64,000 bases of DNA from Actinomadura viridilutea (GTDB lineage Bacteria; Actinomycetota; Actinomycetes; Streptosporangiales; Streptosporangiaceae), in contig PVNI01000007.1 of NCBI GenBank assembly GCA_003001795.1, positions 1-64,000 of the forward strand, given 5' to 3'. A model generated the notes under the pieces. That model did no database searches. It was not told the DNA's origin and saw only the letters and a list, made by a program, of their open reading frames with translations. Below, piece after piece: positions 39,197 through 47,149 of the stretch (positions within the stretch are counted from its first letter, which is position 1; each line of letters begins with the position of its first letter). The translations under genes and the position numbers were made by a program.

Positions 39197-40138
39197 TCAC
39201 ATCCGGTCGCGGGGCCCCTTGTAACCCAGGCGGCCGCGCGTGACGACCAGCAGGACGACTGCTGCGACGCCGTACCCGATGGCGCCGCCGGACAGCATCA
39301 CCGCCTCGTCGCTCTTGGGGAACATCTCCGGCAGGATGACGGACGCGACGGTGTTGTTGCTCGCGTGCAGCAGCAGGGCGATCGGCAGGCTCTCCTTGGT
39401 GTGGTTGAACACCCAGGTGATGAGGTAGCTGATCGCCAGGCACATGACGAAGAAGACGCCGACGGTGGTCCACCAGTGCGCGGTGTCCGGCCGCGTGCCG
39501 GCCAGCGACCAGTCCGTGAAGAACAGCGGCATGTGCCAGACGGCCCAGAGGATGCCGAGCAGGAAGGTGCCGCCGTTCGGTCCGAGGCGGCGCTGCATCA
39601 GCGGGAGGGCGAAGTCGCGCCAGCCGGGCTCCTCGGCCATGCCGGTGGTGAGCACCTGGAGCACGAGGGCGGGCAGGTAGGCCGCCAGGGCCACGGCGGG
39701 CGGCGCGGTCACCTCGTCGGCGGCCCCCGGCACCAGGAAGGTGCCGCCGATCAGCAGCACCGGGACGCCGATCAGCACGATCGGGTACCAGTGCCAGGCC
39801 ACCCGCAGCCGGAACAGCCGCCGGCGCCAGGCGCGCAGCCCCTCCCGGCCGCCGGCGGCCGCGGTGACCACCAGCGCCGCGCCGAGCGGCCCGATGTACG
39901 CGCCGGGCAGGATGCCGAGGAGCTGGGCGCCGCCTCCCGACGGGAAGCCGACGCGCACCAGACCCAGCCCGTGCTCGGACAGGATGTACGGCGTCCACCC
40001 GGCCCAGCTCAGCGCCGATGCGAGGACGAAGAACGCGGTCAGCGGGAAGCGCCGGATGATTCCGGTGAGGCCGCCGCGGCGCGGCCGGGCAGGCGGGGCG
40101 GCGTGGGGCGCCGCGGTGGACGACGTCGGCGTGTGCAT
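39197..40138 (-). CDS. CPBP family intramembrane glutamic metalloprotease-like protein
   Basis: A 313-residue membrane protein with about eight hydrophobic segments. The CPBP/CAAX-protease signature is present: EExxxR as EEPGWR in MAEEPGWRDFA, FxxxH-type in LLGILWAVWHMPLFF, and HxxxN as HASNN. Members cleave membrane-bound peptides or process prenylated or bacteriocin-like precursors. No partner peptide gene is evident. Start at ATG 40138 with AAGGG upstream; further upstream frames are unsupported. It is divergent from an ABC transporter operon and may be regulated with it. Confidence 0.9.
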   Translation of the reverse strand: MHTPTSSTAAPHAAPPARPRRGGLTGIIRRFPLTAFFVLASALSWAGWTPYILSEHGLGLVRVGFPSGGGAQLLGILPGAYIGPLGAALVVTAAAGGREGLRAWRRRLFRLRVAWHWYPIVLIGVPVLLIGGTFLVPGAADEVTAPPAVALAAYLPALVLQVLTTGMAEEPGWRDFALPLMQRRLGPNGGTFLLGILWAVWHMPLFFTDWSLAGTRPDTAHWWTTVGVFFVMCLAISYLITWVFNHTKESLPIALLLHASNNTVASVILPEMFPKSDEAVMLSGGAIGYGVAAVVLLVVTRGRLGYKGPRDRM

Positions 40139-40337
40139 TGCCAGAACCCTTCGTGAAGCGGGGATCGTGCCGGTCCATGGCAGCACTGGGACGCCCCGCG
40201 GGTCGCTCCCGCCATCTGCTCGATATCCGCTCCAGCAGCCTGCCTCCTCGTGGTGGTGCAGCCTGGACGCGGCGCAGGCCAGGCCCATAACGCGGGTCCC
40301 GTAGCCGACGGCGCGACGTGGGCGCGACGCAGCGGGG

Positions 40338-40355
40338 AGTAGTGCCTGCACTACT
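40338..40355. promoter_or_regulatory. Candidate operator upstream of the ABC operon
   Basis: Perfect palindrome AGTAGTGC-CT-GCACTACT with 8-bp arms, 22 bp upstream of the proposed -35. No PadR/TetR regulator gene is adjacent, so the factor is unknown; the response regulator at 43.9 kb is one candidate. Confidence 0.6.
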
Positions 40356-40376
40356 TCGCATGGGCAACTGGCTGCA

Positions 40377-40405
40377 TTGTTGGGGCGGGGCCCACTGCCT
40401 AGCGT
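40377..40405 (+). promoter_or_regulatory. Possible promoter of the ABC operon
   Basis: TTGTTG (40377-40382), a 17-nt spacer and TAGCGT (40400-40405), 40 bp upstream of the ATPase start codon. Confidence 0.4.
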
Positions 40406-40444
40406 CGAGACCCGTCGCAATCAGGCATCCGGAAGAGGTCCGCC

Positions 40445-41212
40445 ATGTCAGTGCCCCCGCCCGCCGACGCCGTTCGCCTCGAACGGGTCAGCAAGACGTA
40501 CGGAGGCGACCATCCCGTCACGGCTCTCGTCGACGTCGACGTCCGGTTCCGCCGGGGAACGATGACGGCGGTGATGGGAGCGTCCGGCTCCGGCAAGAGC
40601 ACCCTGCTGAACTGCGCGGCCGGGCTGGACCGGCCGACCTCCGGCCGCGTCATGATCGGCGCTGCCGACCTGTCGACGATGTCGGAGAAACGGCTCACCG
40701 AGCTGCGCCGCGACCGGATCGGCTTCGTCTTCCAGGCGTTCAACCTGGTGGGCGCCCTCACCGTGGAGCAGAACATCCTGCTGCCGTCGCGGTTGGCGGG
40801 CCGCAGGCCGGACCCGGCGTGGCTCGCCGAGGTGATCGACCGGGTGGGGCTGGGCCACCGGCTCGGGCACCGTCCGGCGCAGCTGTCCGGCGGCCAGCAG
40901 CAGCGGGTGGCGATCGCCCGGGCGCTGGTCGCCCGGCCCGAGGTGATCTTCTGCGACGAGCCGACCGGCGCCCTGGATTCGCGGACCGCGGCGGAGGTGC
41001 TGGCCCTGCTGCGGTCCGCGGTCGACGCGACCGGCCAGACGGTGATCATGGTGACCCACGATCCGGTCGCCGCGTCGTACGCCGACCGCGTCATCAGGCT
41101 GGCCGACGGTCGGATCGCGTCCGACATGCCGCAGCCCGGCGTCCGGGTCATCGCCGAGCAGCTGGCGACGCCCGCCGGAGGGCGTCGGCCCGTCGCGGAC
41201 CGGGAGGGCTGA
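40445..41212 (+). CDS. ABC exporter ATP-binding subunit (MacB/LolD type)
   Basis: A 255-residue ABC ATPase with Walker A GASGSGKST, the Q-loop region RIGFVFQAFNLVGALT, signature LSGGQQQRVAIARAL, Walker B EVIFCDEPTGALD and the H-loop VTHDP. The LVGALT-VEQN after the Q-loop is typical of MacB/LolD-type exporters. It works with the FtsX-type permease three bases downstream. ATG with SD GGAAGAGG. The substrate is unknown; antibiotics and lipoproteins are exported by relatives. Confidence 0.95.
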   Translation: MSVPPPADAVRLERVSKTYGGDHPVTALVDVDVRFRRGTMTAVMGASGSGKSTLLNCAAGLDRPTSGRVMIGAADLSTMSEKRLTELRRDRIGFVFQAFNLVGALTVEQNILLPSRLAGRRPDPAWLAEVIDRVGLGHRLGHRPAQLSGGQQQRVAIARALVARPEVIFCDEPTGALDSRTAAEVLALLRSAVDATGQTVIMVTHDPVAASYADRVIRLADGRIASDMPQPGVRVIAEQLATPAGGRRPVADREG

Positions 41213-41215
41213 GCG

Positions 41216-43744
41216 GTGCTCGGACTGGCCGCACGGATGATCCGCCATCGCAAGGGCGACTTCGTCGCGACCTTCATCGCGCTCGCCGCCGGCGTCATGG
41301 TCCTGACCGTCTGCGGAATGCTCGCGGAATCGGCGCTGTGGTACAGGGGCGAACCGGAGCGGTACTCGGCGGCCTTCGCCGTCGTCGCCCGGCACGACAT
41401 CACGGTCCAGGGGCCGGAGGTGTTCGGCGAACGCGAGACCACCACGGTGCCGCTGCCCGAACGCGGCAGCCTCCCGGAAGCGCTGGTCCGCGACGTGGCC
41501 GCGGTTCCCGGCGTGGCGACCGCGGTGGCGGACCGCACGATCTCGACCGCGGTGGCGGCCGCGCCGGGCGAGCCGGTCTCCGGACACGGCTGGGCGAGCG
41601 CGGCGCTCGCCCCGTACACGGTGGTGTCCGGCGCGCCGCCGCGCGGCGACGACGAGGTCGCCGTCGACGAGCGGCTCGCCGTGGCGGGGAGGCTGCGGCC
41701 CGGCGCCGCCACGACGGTCATCGCCGGCGGGGCCGTCCAGCGGGTCCGGGTGAGCGGCGTCGTCAAGGCGCCCGGTGCGCGCGGGCAGGAAAGGGCGCTG
41801 TTCTTCACCGACGCGCAGGCGGCGCGGCTGTCCCCGCGGCCCGGCCGCGTCGACGCGATCGGCGTGATCCTCGACAAGGGCGCCGACCGGGCGGCCGTGA
41901 CCGCCGCGGTGGAGCGCCTCGCGAAGCGCGCCGGGGCGACGGTGTACACGGGTGACGACCGGGGGCTCGCCGAACGGCCGGAGGCGGCCGCCGCCAAGCG
42001 CCTCGTCCTCGAGGCCGGAGGGGCGTTCGGCGGCTACGCCGCGCTGATCATCGGGTTCGCGGTGGCGGCGACGGTCGGCCTGTCCGTGCGGCACCGCCGC
42101 CGCGACTTCGCGCTGCTGCGGGCGATCGCGGCGACCCCGGGCCAGGTGCGGGCGCTGGTCCTCGGCGAGGTGGGCCTGCTCGTCCTGCTCGCCGGAGCGG
42201 CGGGCGTCCCGAGCGGCGTGCTCGCCGCCTTCTGGATCCGCGACCAGTCGGCGACCCGCGGGTTCGTCCCGGAGGACTTCGCCCTGACCGGCGGGTTCCT
42301 GGCCGTGCCGGCGGCGGTCGCCGGAGTGGCCGCCGTCGCGCTGCCGTCCGCGTGGATCGCCGCGCGGCGCACCACCCGCATCCGGCCCACCGAGGCGCTC
42401 GGCGAGGCGGCGGTGGAGCCCGCCCTGGGCGGCAGGGTGCGGCTGGTCTCCGGGCTGGCGCTCCTCGGCTGCGCGGTCGCCCTGATCGGCCTCACCGGCG
42501 TCACCGGCGGCCAGACCGCCCTGGGCGCCGCGGTGGCCATGCTGTACACGTTCGTGCTGGCGGTCGCGCTGCTCGCCCCGTGGATCAACCGGGCCGCGGC
42601 GGTGGCGCTCGCCCCGGCCCTGCGGACCGTCTTCGGCGACAGCGGCCACCTGGCCGCCGCGAACCTGCGGGCGAACGCGCGCGGCATGGTGGCCGTGCTG
42701 ACCGCGCTGGTGCTGTCCGTCGGGTTCGGCGGCACCGTCTGGTTCCTGCAGGACAACCTGGAACGGCAGACGGTGATCCAGAGCAGGGAGGGGACGCTCG
42801 CCCAGCACGCGCTCGTCGGCGCCGCCGGTCTGCCCGCTGCGGCGGCGGAGCAGGCCCGCCGGATCCCCGGGGTGCTCGCGGCGACCGGGGTCCGCCGCAC
42901 CACGGTGATCGTCCCGTTCCTGGGGGAGGCGACGACGGCGGTCGCGCAGGGCGTCGACCCGCAGGGCGCGAGCCGGACCATGGACCTGAAGGTGAAGGCG
43001 GGGAGGCTCGACGACCTGGGGCCCGGCACCGTGGCGGTGTCCTCGGCCCAGGCGGACTCGGCGGGCTGGAAGATCGGCGGCAGGGCCCGGCTGCGGCTGG
43101 GCGACGGCACGCCGGTCGACCTGAAGGTCGTCGCCGTCTACGAGCGGGGCCTCGGGTTCGGCGACGTCACGTTGGACAACCGGACCCTCGCCGGGCACAC
43201 CGCGGCCGGCGTCGACGACCACGTGCTGGTCCGCAGCGCCCCCGGCGCCGACGTGCGTCCCGCGTTGGAGCGGCTCGCGGCCGCCTACCCGGGCGGCGCC
43301 GTGACCGGCACCGACCGGTTCACCGGCGCGCCGGCCACGGACCTGGCGGTCGGCTCCTGGCTCAACAGGCTGCTGGTCGCCGTGCTGGTCGGGTACGCGG
43401 CGCTCGCCGCCGCCAACACGCTGATCATGGCGGCGCTCGCCCGGGCGCGGGAGCTGTCCCTGCTGCGCCTGCTCGGGATGACCCGCCGCCAGGTGAGGCG
43501 GATGGCGAACGCCGAGCAGACCGCCCTGCTCGGCGTGGCGCTCGCGATCGGCGTCGCGATCGCGGCGGTCGCCCTGTCCGCGGTCGTCGACGCCGTCGTC
43601 GGGCAGCCCGTCCCGCACGTTCCGGCGCAGGGCTGGGCCGCCGTCATCGGCGGCGCCGTCGCGCTGGCGCTGGTGTCCACGGCCGTCCCGATCAGGCTGC
43701 TCCTGCGCACCCCGCCGGTCGAAGGCATGGGCATTCGAGAGTAG
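41216..43744 (+). CDS. ABC exporter permease with two FtsX domains
   Basis: An 842-residue membrane protein. An N-terminal helix (MIRHRKGDFVATFIALAAGVM area) is followed by a large extracellular domain. A first FtsX-type core lies near 270-400 (IIGFAVAATVGLSVRHRRRD with DFALLRAIAATPGQVRALV). Then come further helices, a second extracellular domain and a last FtsX core with LLRLLGMTRRQVRRM. GTG start only 3 bp after the ATPase stop. Duplicated FtsX domains indicate a single-chain two-core permease, common in actinomycete two-gene exporters. Probably antimicrobial or peptide efflux, in the same area as a two-component system. Confidence 0.93.
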   Translation: MLGLAARMIRHRKGDFVATFIALAAGVMVLTVCGMLAESALWYRGEPERYSAAFAVVARHDITVQGPEVFGERETTTVPLPERGSLPEALVRDVAAVPGVATAVADRTISTAVAAAPGEPVSGHGWASAALAPYTVVSGAPPRGDDEVAVDERLAVAGRLRPGAATTVIAGGAVQRVRVSGVVKAPGARGQERALFFTDAQAARLSPRPGRVDAIGVILDKGADRAAVTAAVERLAKRAGATVYTGDDRGLAERPEAAAAKRLVLEAGGAFGGYAALIIGFAVAATVGLSVRHRRRDFALLRAIAATPGQVRALVLGEVGLLVLLAGAAGVPSGVLAAFWIRDQSATRGFVPEDFALTGGFLAVPAAVAGVAAVALPSAWIAARRTTRIRPTEALGEAAVEPALGGRVRLVSGLALLGCAVALIGLTGVTGGQTALGAAVAMLYTFVLAVALLAPWINRAAAVALAPALRTVFGDSGHLAAANLRANARGMVAVLTALVLSVGFGGTVWFLQDNLERQTVIQSREGTLAQHALVGAAGLPAAAAEQARRIPGVLAATGVRRTTVIVPFLGEATTAVAQGVDPQGASRTMDLKVKAGRLDDLGPGTVAVSSAQADSAGWKIGGRARLRLGDGTPVDLKVVAVYERGLGFGDVTLDNRTLAGHTAAGVDDHVLVRSAPGADVRPALERLAAAYPGGAVTGTDRFTGAPATDLAVGSWLNRLLVAVLVGYAALAAANTLIMAALARARELSLLRLLGMTRRQVRRMANAEQTALLGVALAIGVAIAAVALSAVVDAVVGQPVPHVPAQGWAAVIGGAVALALVSTAVPIRLLLRTPPVEGMGIRE

Positions 43745-43749
43745 TCCCG

Positions 43750-43782
43750 CCGGGTGCGCGGCCCGCCGGGCCGCGCACCCGG
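43750..43782. terminator. Convergent terminator after the ABC operon
   Basis: Perfect 15-bp-arm hairpin (43750-43764 / 43768-43782) with a 3-nt loop, six bases after the permease stop. It lies between the convergent ABC operon and two-component genes. Confidence 0.85.
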
Positions 43783-43904
43783 TTCATCCGTTTCTGCTGA
43801 TCACCGACAGCCCTGAGCCCGATGGAACGGGGTTTCTCAACGTCCGGGCCGCGGACGCACACGACGGGACGAGACCGACCGCCTCCGGCCGCGCAGGGCG
43901 GTGA

Positions 43905-44564
43905 TCAGGACAGGTGCCCCTTCTCCTCCAGGTAGCGCAGGACGGCGGCGACGCGTCGGTCGGTCCGGTCGGTGGGAGGCAGGTCGAGCTTGGCGAAGAT
44001 GTTGCGGATGTGCTTGTGCACCGCGCCTTCGGTGACGACGAGGCGTTCGGCGATGGCGGTGTTGCCGAGCCCTTCGGCCATCAGGGCGAGCACTTCGTGC
44101 TCCCGGGCGGTCAGCCGGTCCAGCGCGCTGGTCCTGCGGGTGCGGGTGAGCAGCTGCGCGACGACCTCGGGGTCGATGGCCGTGCCGCCGTTCGCCACCC
44201 GGTGCAGCGCGTCGAGGAACTGCTCGACGCGGCCGACCCTCTCCTTGAGCAGGTAGCCGAGCCCGTCGGCGCCGCCGGCGAGCAGCTCGGAGGCGAACGC
44301 CTGCTCCACATAGGCGGACAGCACGAGCACGGCGAGCCCGGGCCGGCGCCGCCTGGCCTCGACCGCCGCCTTGATCCCCTCGTCGGTGTGGGTGGGCGGC
44401 ATGCGGACGTCGACGATGGCGACGTCGGGGTCGTGGGCGTCGACGGCCGCCAGGAAGGCGTCCGGGGTGTCGGCGGTGGCCGCCACGTCCAGGGACTCGG
44501 CGCGCAGCAGCAGCGCCACCCCCTCGCGCAGCAGAGGGTCGTCCTCGGCGATCACGATCCGCAT
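43905..44564 (-). CDS. NarL/FixJ-type response regulator
   Basis: A 219-residue regulator. The receiver domain has acidic-pocket residues E7-D8-D9 in IAEDDPLL, the phospho-Asp in VAIVDVRMP and the conserved Lys in YLLKERV. A C-terminal LuxR HTH follows (LTAREHEVLALMAEGLGNTAIAER). It is phosphorylated by the histidine kinase whose gene it overlaps by 13 bp; the pair is co-transcribed. SD GGAG upstream of the ATG. It faces the ABC operon tail to tail, so the palindrome at 40.34 kb is a reasonable target; that is inference. Confidence 0.94.
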   Translation of the reverse strand: MRIVIAEDDPLLREGVALLLRAESLDVAATADTPDAFLAAVDAHDPDVAIVDVRMPPTHTDEGIKAAVEARRRRPGLAVLVLSAYVEQAFASELLAGGADGLGYLLKERVGRVEQFLDALHRVANGGTAIDPEVVAQLLTRTRRTSALDRLTAREHEVLALMAEGLGNTAIAERLVVTEGAVHKHIRNIFAKLDLPPTDRTDRRVAAVLRYLEEKGHLS

Positions 44565-45823
44565 GGCAGCTCCACCTGGAGAGTCGTCGGCCCGCCGCGG
44601 GGGCTGGTCAGGGTGAGGCGCCCGTCGTGCGCCTCGACGCGGCTGCGCATCCCGGCGATGCCGGAGCCCTCGTGCTCGTCGGCGCCGCCGACGCCATCGT
44701 CCTCGATCCGCAGCAGCAGCCGGGCGCCCTGCCGGCGCACGGTCACCGCGGCCGTGCGGGCCCCGCTGTGCCTGGAGATGTTGGTGAGGGCCTCGGCCGT
44801 CACGAAATAGGCGGTGGCCTCGACCGACGCGGCGCACCGGCCGGGCACGTCCACGTCCACCGTGCACGGGACCCCGCAGTCGGCGGCCAGCCCGGTCAGC
44901 GCGCCGGCGAGTCCGCGGTCGGCCAGGACGGGCGGCAGGATGCTGCGGACGACCGCGCGCAGCTCGGCCAGCGCCTGCTCGGCGGCGTCCTGCGCGCGGT
45001 CCAGCATGGCCTCGGCGTCGGCCGGGTCGCGGGCCAGCGCGCGACGGGCCGCGCCGATCAGCATGGTGACGCCGACGAGCCGGTTCTGCGCCCCGTCGTG
45101 CAGGGAACGCTCGATGCGGCGCAGCTCCGTCGCGTGCGCGTCCAGCGCGGCGGCGCGGGTGGCGGTCAGCTCCGCGATCCGCAGGGACAGGTCGGCGTCC
45201 GAGGCGGGCGCCAGCAGCCGCCGTCCCGGCCAGGCCTGCAACCGGGCCATGGCCGGGCCGAAGATCAGGAAGGCGGCGGCCAGTCCCGCGCCGAGCAGCG
45301 CCACCAGCAGGGCGTCGCGGTCGTCGTGGACGTCCCAGAACACCAGGGTCGGCCGGGGGTCCTGCGGGAGCAGCAGCCGCCACCACAGCGGAAAGGTGAG
45401 GTCCTGGATGGCGTTGAGCGTCAGGGTCGCCCCGGCCGCGCCGAGGGCCAGGCCCAGCGTGCCGTGGACGAACACCCAGCCCAGCTCGCGGCGGACGGCC
45501 GTGTCGTTCAGCGCGGCGCGGACGGCGGTCGGCGCGGGGCCCGCGCCGATGATCTCCGGGCCCCAGCGCGACAGCCGCGCGCGCTCCCGCTCGGCGACGG
45601 ATCGGACGACGCGCGGCACCGTGGGCGCCAGCAGCAGGCCCACGCCGACGACGCTCAGCAGCGCGACCAGCACCACCCACACCGAGGCGAGGAACGCCAG
45701 CATGGCGGTGCCCAGACCGCCGACCAGATGTTCGAGCGCGTCGAGGAGGGCCCGGGCGCGCGCGGCCGCGCGTCCTCGGACGCCCCGCCCGAGACCGGGG
45801 CGTCGTGTGGCCTTGCCGCCCAT
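44552..45823 (-). CDS. Two-component sensor histidine kinase (NarX-type, HisKA_3)
   Basis: A 423-residue kinase. The N-terminal half has about four hydrophobic segments (LGTAMLAFLASVWVVLVALL; LLLVALLGAGLAAAFLIF and others). The dimerisation helix carries the phospho-His in RRIERSLHDGAQNRL, and the HATPase domain is TAYFVTAEALTNISRHSGA ... LRIEDDGVGG ... GIAGMRSRVEAHDG. ATG 45823 is preferred to a GTG two codons upstream because of GGGAAGA spacing. It overlaps the response regulator by 13 bp. Ligand unknown; probable link to the neighbouring exporter. Confidence 0.93.
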   Translation of the reverse strand: MGGKATRRPGLGRGVRGRAAARARALLDALEHLVGGLGTAMLAFLASVWVVLVALLSVVGVGLLLAPTVPRVVRSVAERERARLSRWGPEIIGAGPAPTAVRAALNDTAVRRELGWVFVHGTLGLALGAAGATLTLNAIQDLTFPLWWRLLLPQDPRPTLVFWDVHDDRDALLVALLGAGLAAAFLIFGPAMARLQAWPGRRLLAPASDADLSLRIAELTATRAAALDAHATELRRIERSLHDGAQNRLVGVTMLIGAARRALARDPADAEAMLDRAQDAAEQALAELRAVVRSILPPVLADRGLAGALTGLAADCGVPCTVDVDVPGRCAASVEATAYFVTAEALTNISRHSGARTAAVTVRRQGARLLLRIEDDGVGGADEHEGSGIAGMRSRVEAHDGRLTLTSPRGGPTTLQVELPCGS

Positions 45824-46031
45824 CGGCACTTCTTCCCGCCTTCTGGCGATACCGCCTCCGACGTCCCTTCCGTTCCCCAGACCCTAGGACACGGGCCGAT
45901 CACTGGCGGTCATCCGGCCGAAGAAGTACAGCCTGCTGTACCAAGGACGGCGCGAAGGCTGGATCGCCGGGGACCGGGCCCGCTCCTAGTGTGTGGCTGA
46001 ACGATCGCGGCACTTGTCGAGGAGCACGCCG

Positions 46032-46355
46032 ATGGCCAACGAGCACGACATCTCGGGGGCGGCCGGGACGTCCGGCGGCTTCTCGAGCGCGCGCTCGACG
46101 GCCGTTCGGGCGGTGCTGTGGATGCTGCTGGGGCTCAGCGCGACCGGCACCATGGTCACCTCGACCGCCGCCGTCCACGCGGCCGTCGGCGTCGTGTTCG
46201 GGCTCGCCACGCTCGCCTGCGCCACCGCGCTGATCGTCCAGCACCGCCGAAACCGGCGCCGGCAGACCGAGACCGCGCCTCCCGCAGCCTCCTCGGACCG
46301 CCTTACCGCGCCGCCCGAGCCGCCGGAACGGGGCCCGGAAGGAATCCGCCGGTGA
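46032..46355 (+). CDS. Small two-helix membrane protein
   Basis: A 107-residue protein with two hydrophobic helices (about residues 25-45 and 48-68; VLWMLLGLSATGTMV, AVHAAVGVVFGLATLACATALIV) and a charged, proline-rich C-terminal tail. No recognised family. ATG with GAGGAG upstream. It is divergent from the histidine kinase, with a gap of about 200 bp that must hold both promoters. A role linked to the sensor kinase is conceivable but unproven. Confidence 0.7.
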   Translation: MANEHDISGAAGTSGGFSSARSTAVRAVLWMLLGLSATGTMVTSTAAVHAAVGVVFGLATLACATALIVQHRRNRRRQTETAPPAASSDRLTAPPEPPERGPEGIRR

Positions 46356-47149
46356 CCCTGCCGACGCGCGAGCAAGGCGAGGCTCAGCGGGAAGCGCTTC
46401 GCCGCTGCTGAGCTCTCCTGGTCGAGGTGTTCTCGGCTACAGGTCGTGTCGTCCGGCGCGCGTCCGCAAAGACCAACCTGACGTTCCTGGCCGAGCTGAT
46501 TGATCAATCTGAGTTCGCCGACGGGGCTGTTCCGACGGATTGCCGGTGTTCGTCCGTGCCGTCGCCATTGTCGTGCGGTAGCCGTTCAGCACCTCATGGC
46601 ACTGCCGCAGGCTCGCCGGGGGTGTGCCGTCGTGCATTGCGTGTCGGGCGGCGCCTGGCTTCTCGTATGACTGCAGGCGAACGATATTGACGTCTCCGAC
46701 TGCGGTTTGCTCGCAGCGGTGCATTGCAACTTTCTGGACGCCGCCGCCCCCTTCGGTGTTGCCCCCACAGCATGCTGTCCGAAATTCGTACGGCGATGTG
46801 CACTGTGCCGCCCCACGTGGGACCGGGGTGTGACCGCCGCTCCGTTCGCTCTCCTGGCGTTCACGAACTTCGCTGACCTGCTCTGCTGTAGGTGGGATTC
46901 TGATCAACGCGGTTGACTGGCGATGTCGCCGGTAAGGGCGTGCCTGCGGGGCTGGACCTGCCGACTGAAAATGATGTCGGACCGAAATCAATGATTGGTG
47001 TGTCCTTATTTTGCGCGCATGCGGCGCTTCACTGAAGTTGGTAGCGTGCTCTGCACGTGCATCTGCCCGTGCTTAGGGTCGTGCAAATGCAATGTTTTTG
47101 CAGGACGTGCTCGCGGGCTGATCGTCACGGGGGACGTCGGGACGGGGCT
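46356..47149. other. Gene-poor stretch of lower GC
   Basis: About 790 bp with visibly lower GC than its neighbours. No open frame has an SD and a family match. The 3' part (about 46.98-47.12 kb) contains short inverted and A/T-rich segments that could be the promoter of the STAND gene. Possibly a remnant of older insertions; no transposase motif seen. Confidence 0.4.

Noticed and set aside
46437..46991. 184-codon minus-strand open frame
   Set aside because: No SD, biased composition and no resemblance to a known family; described as gene-poor DNA instead.
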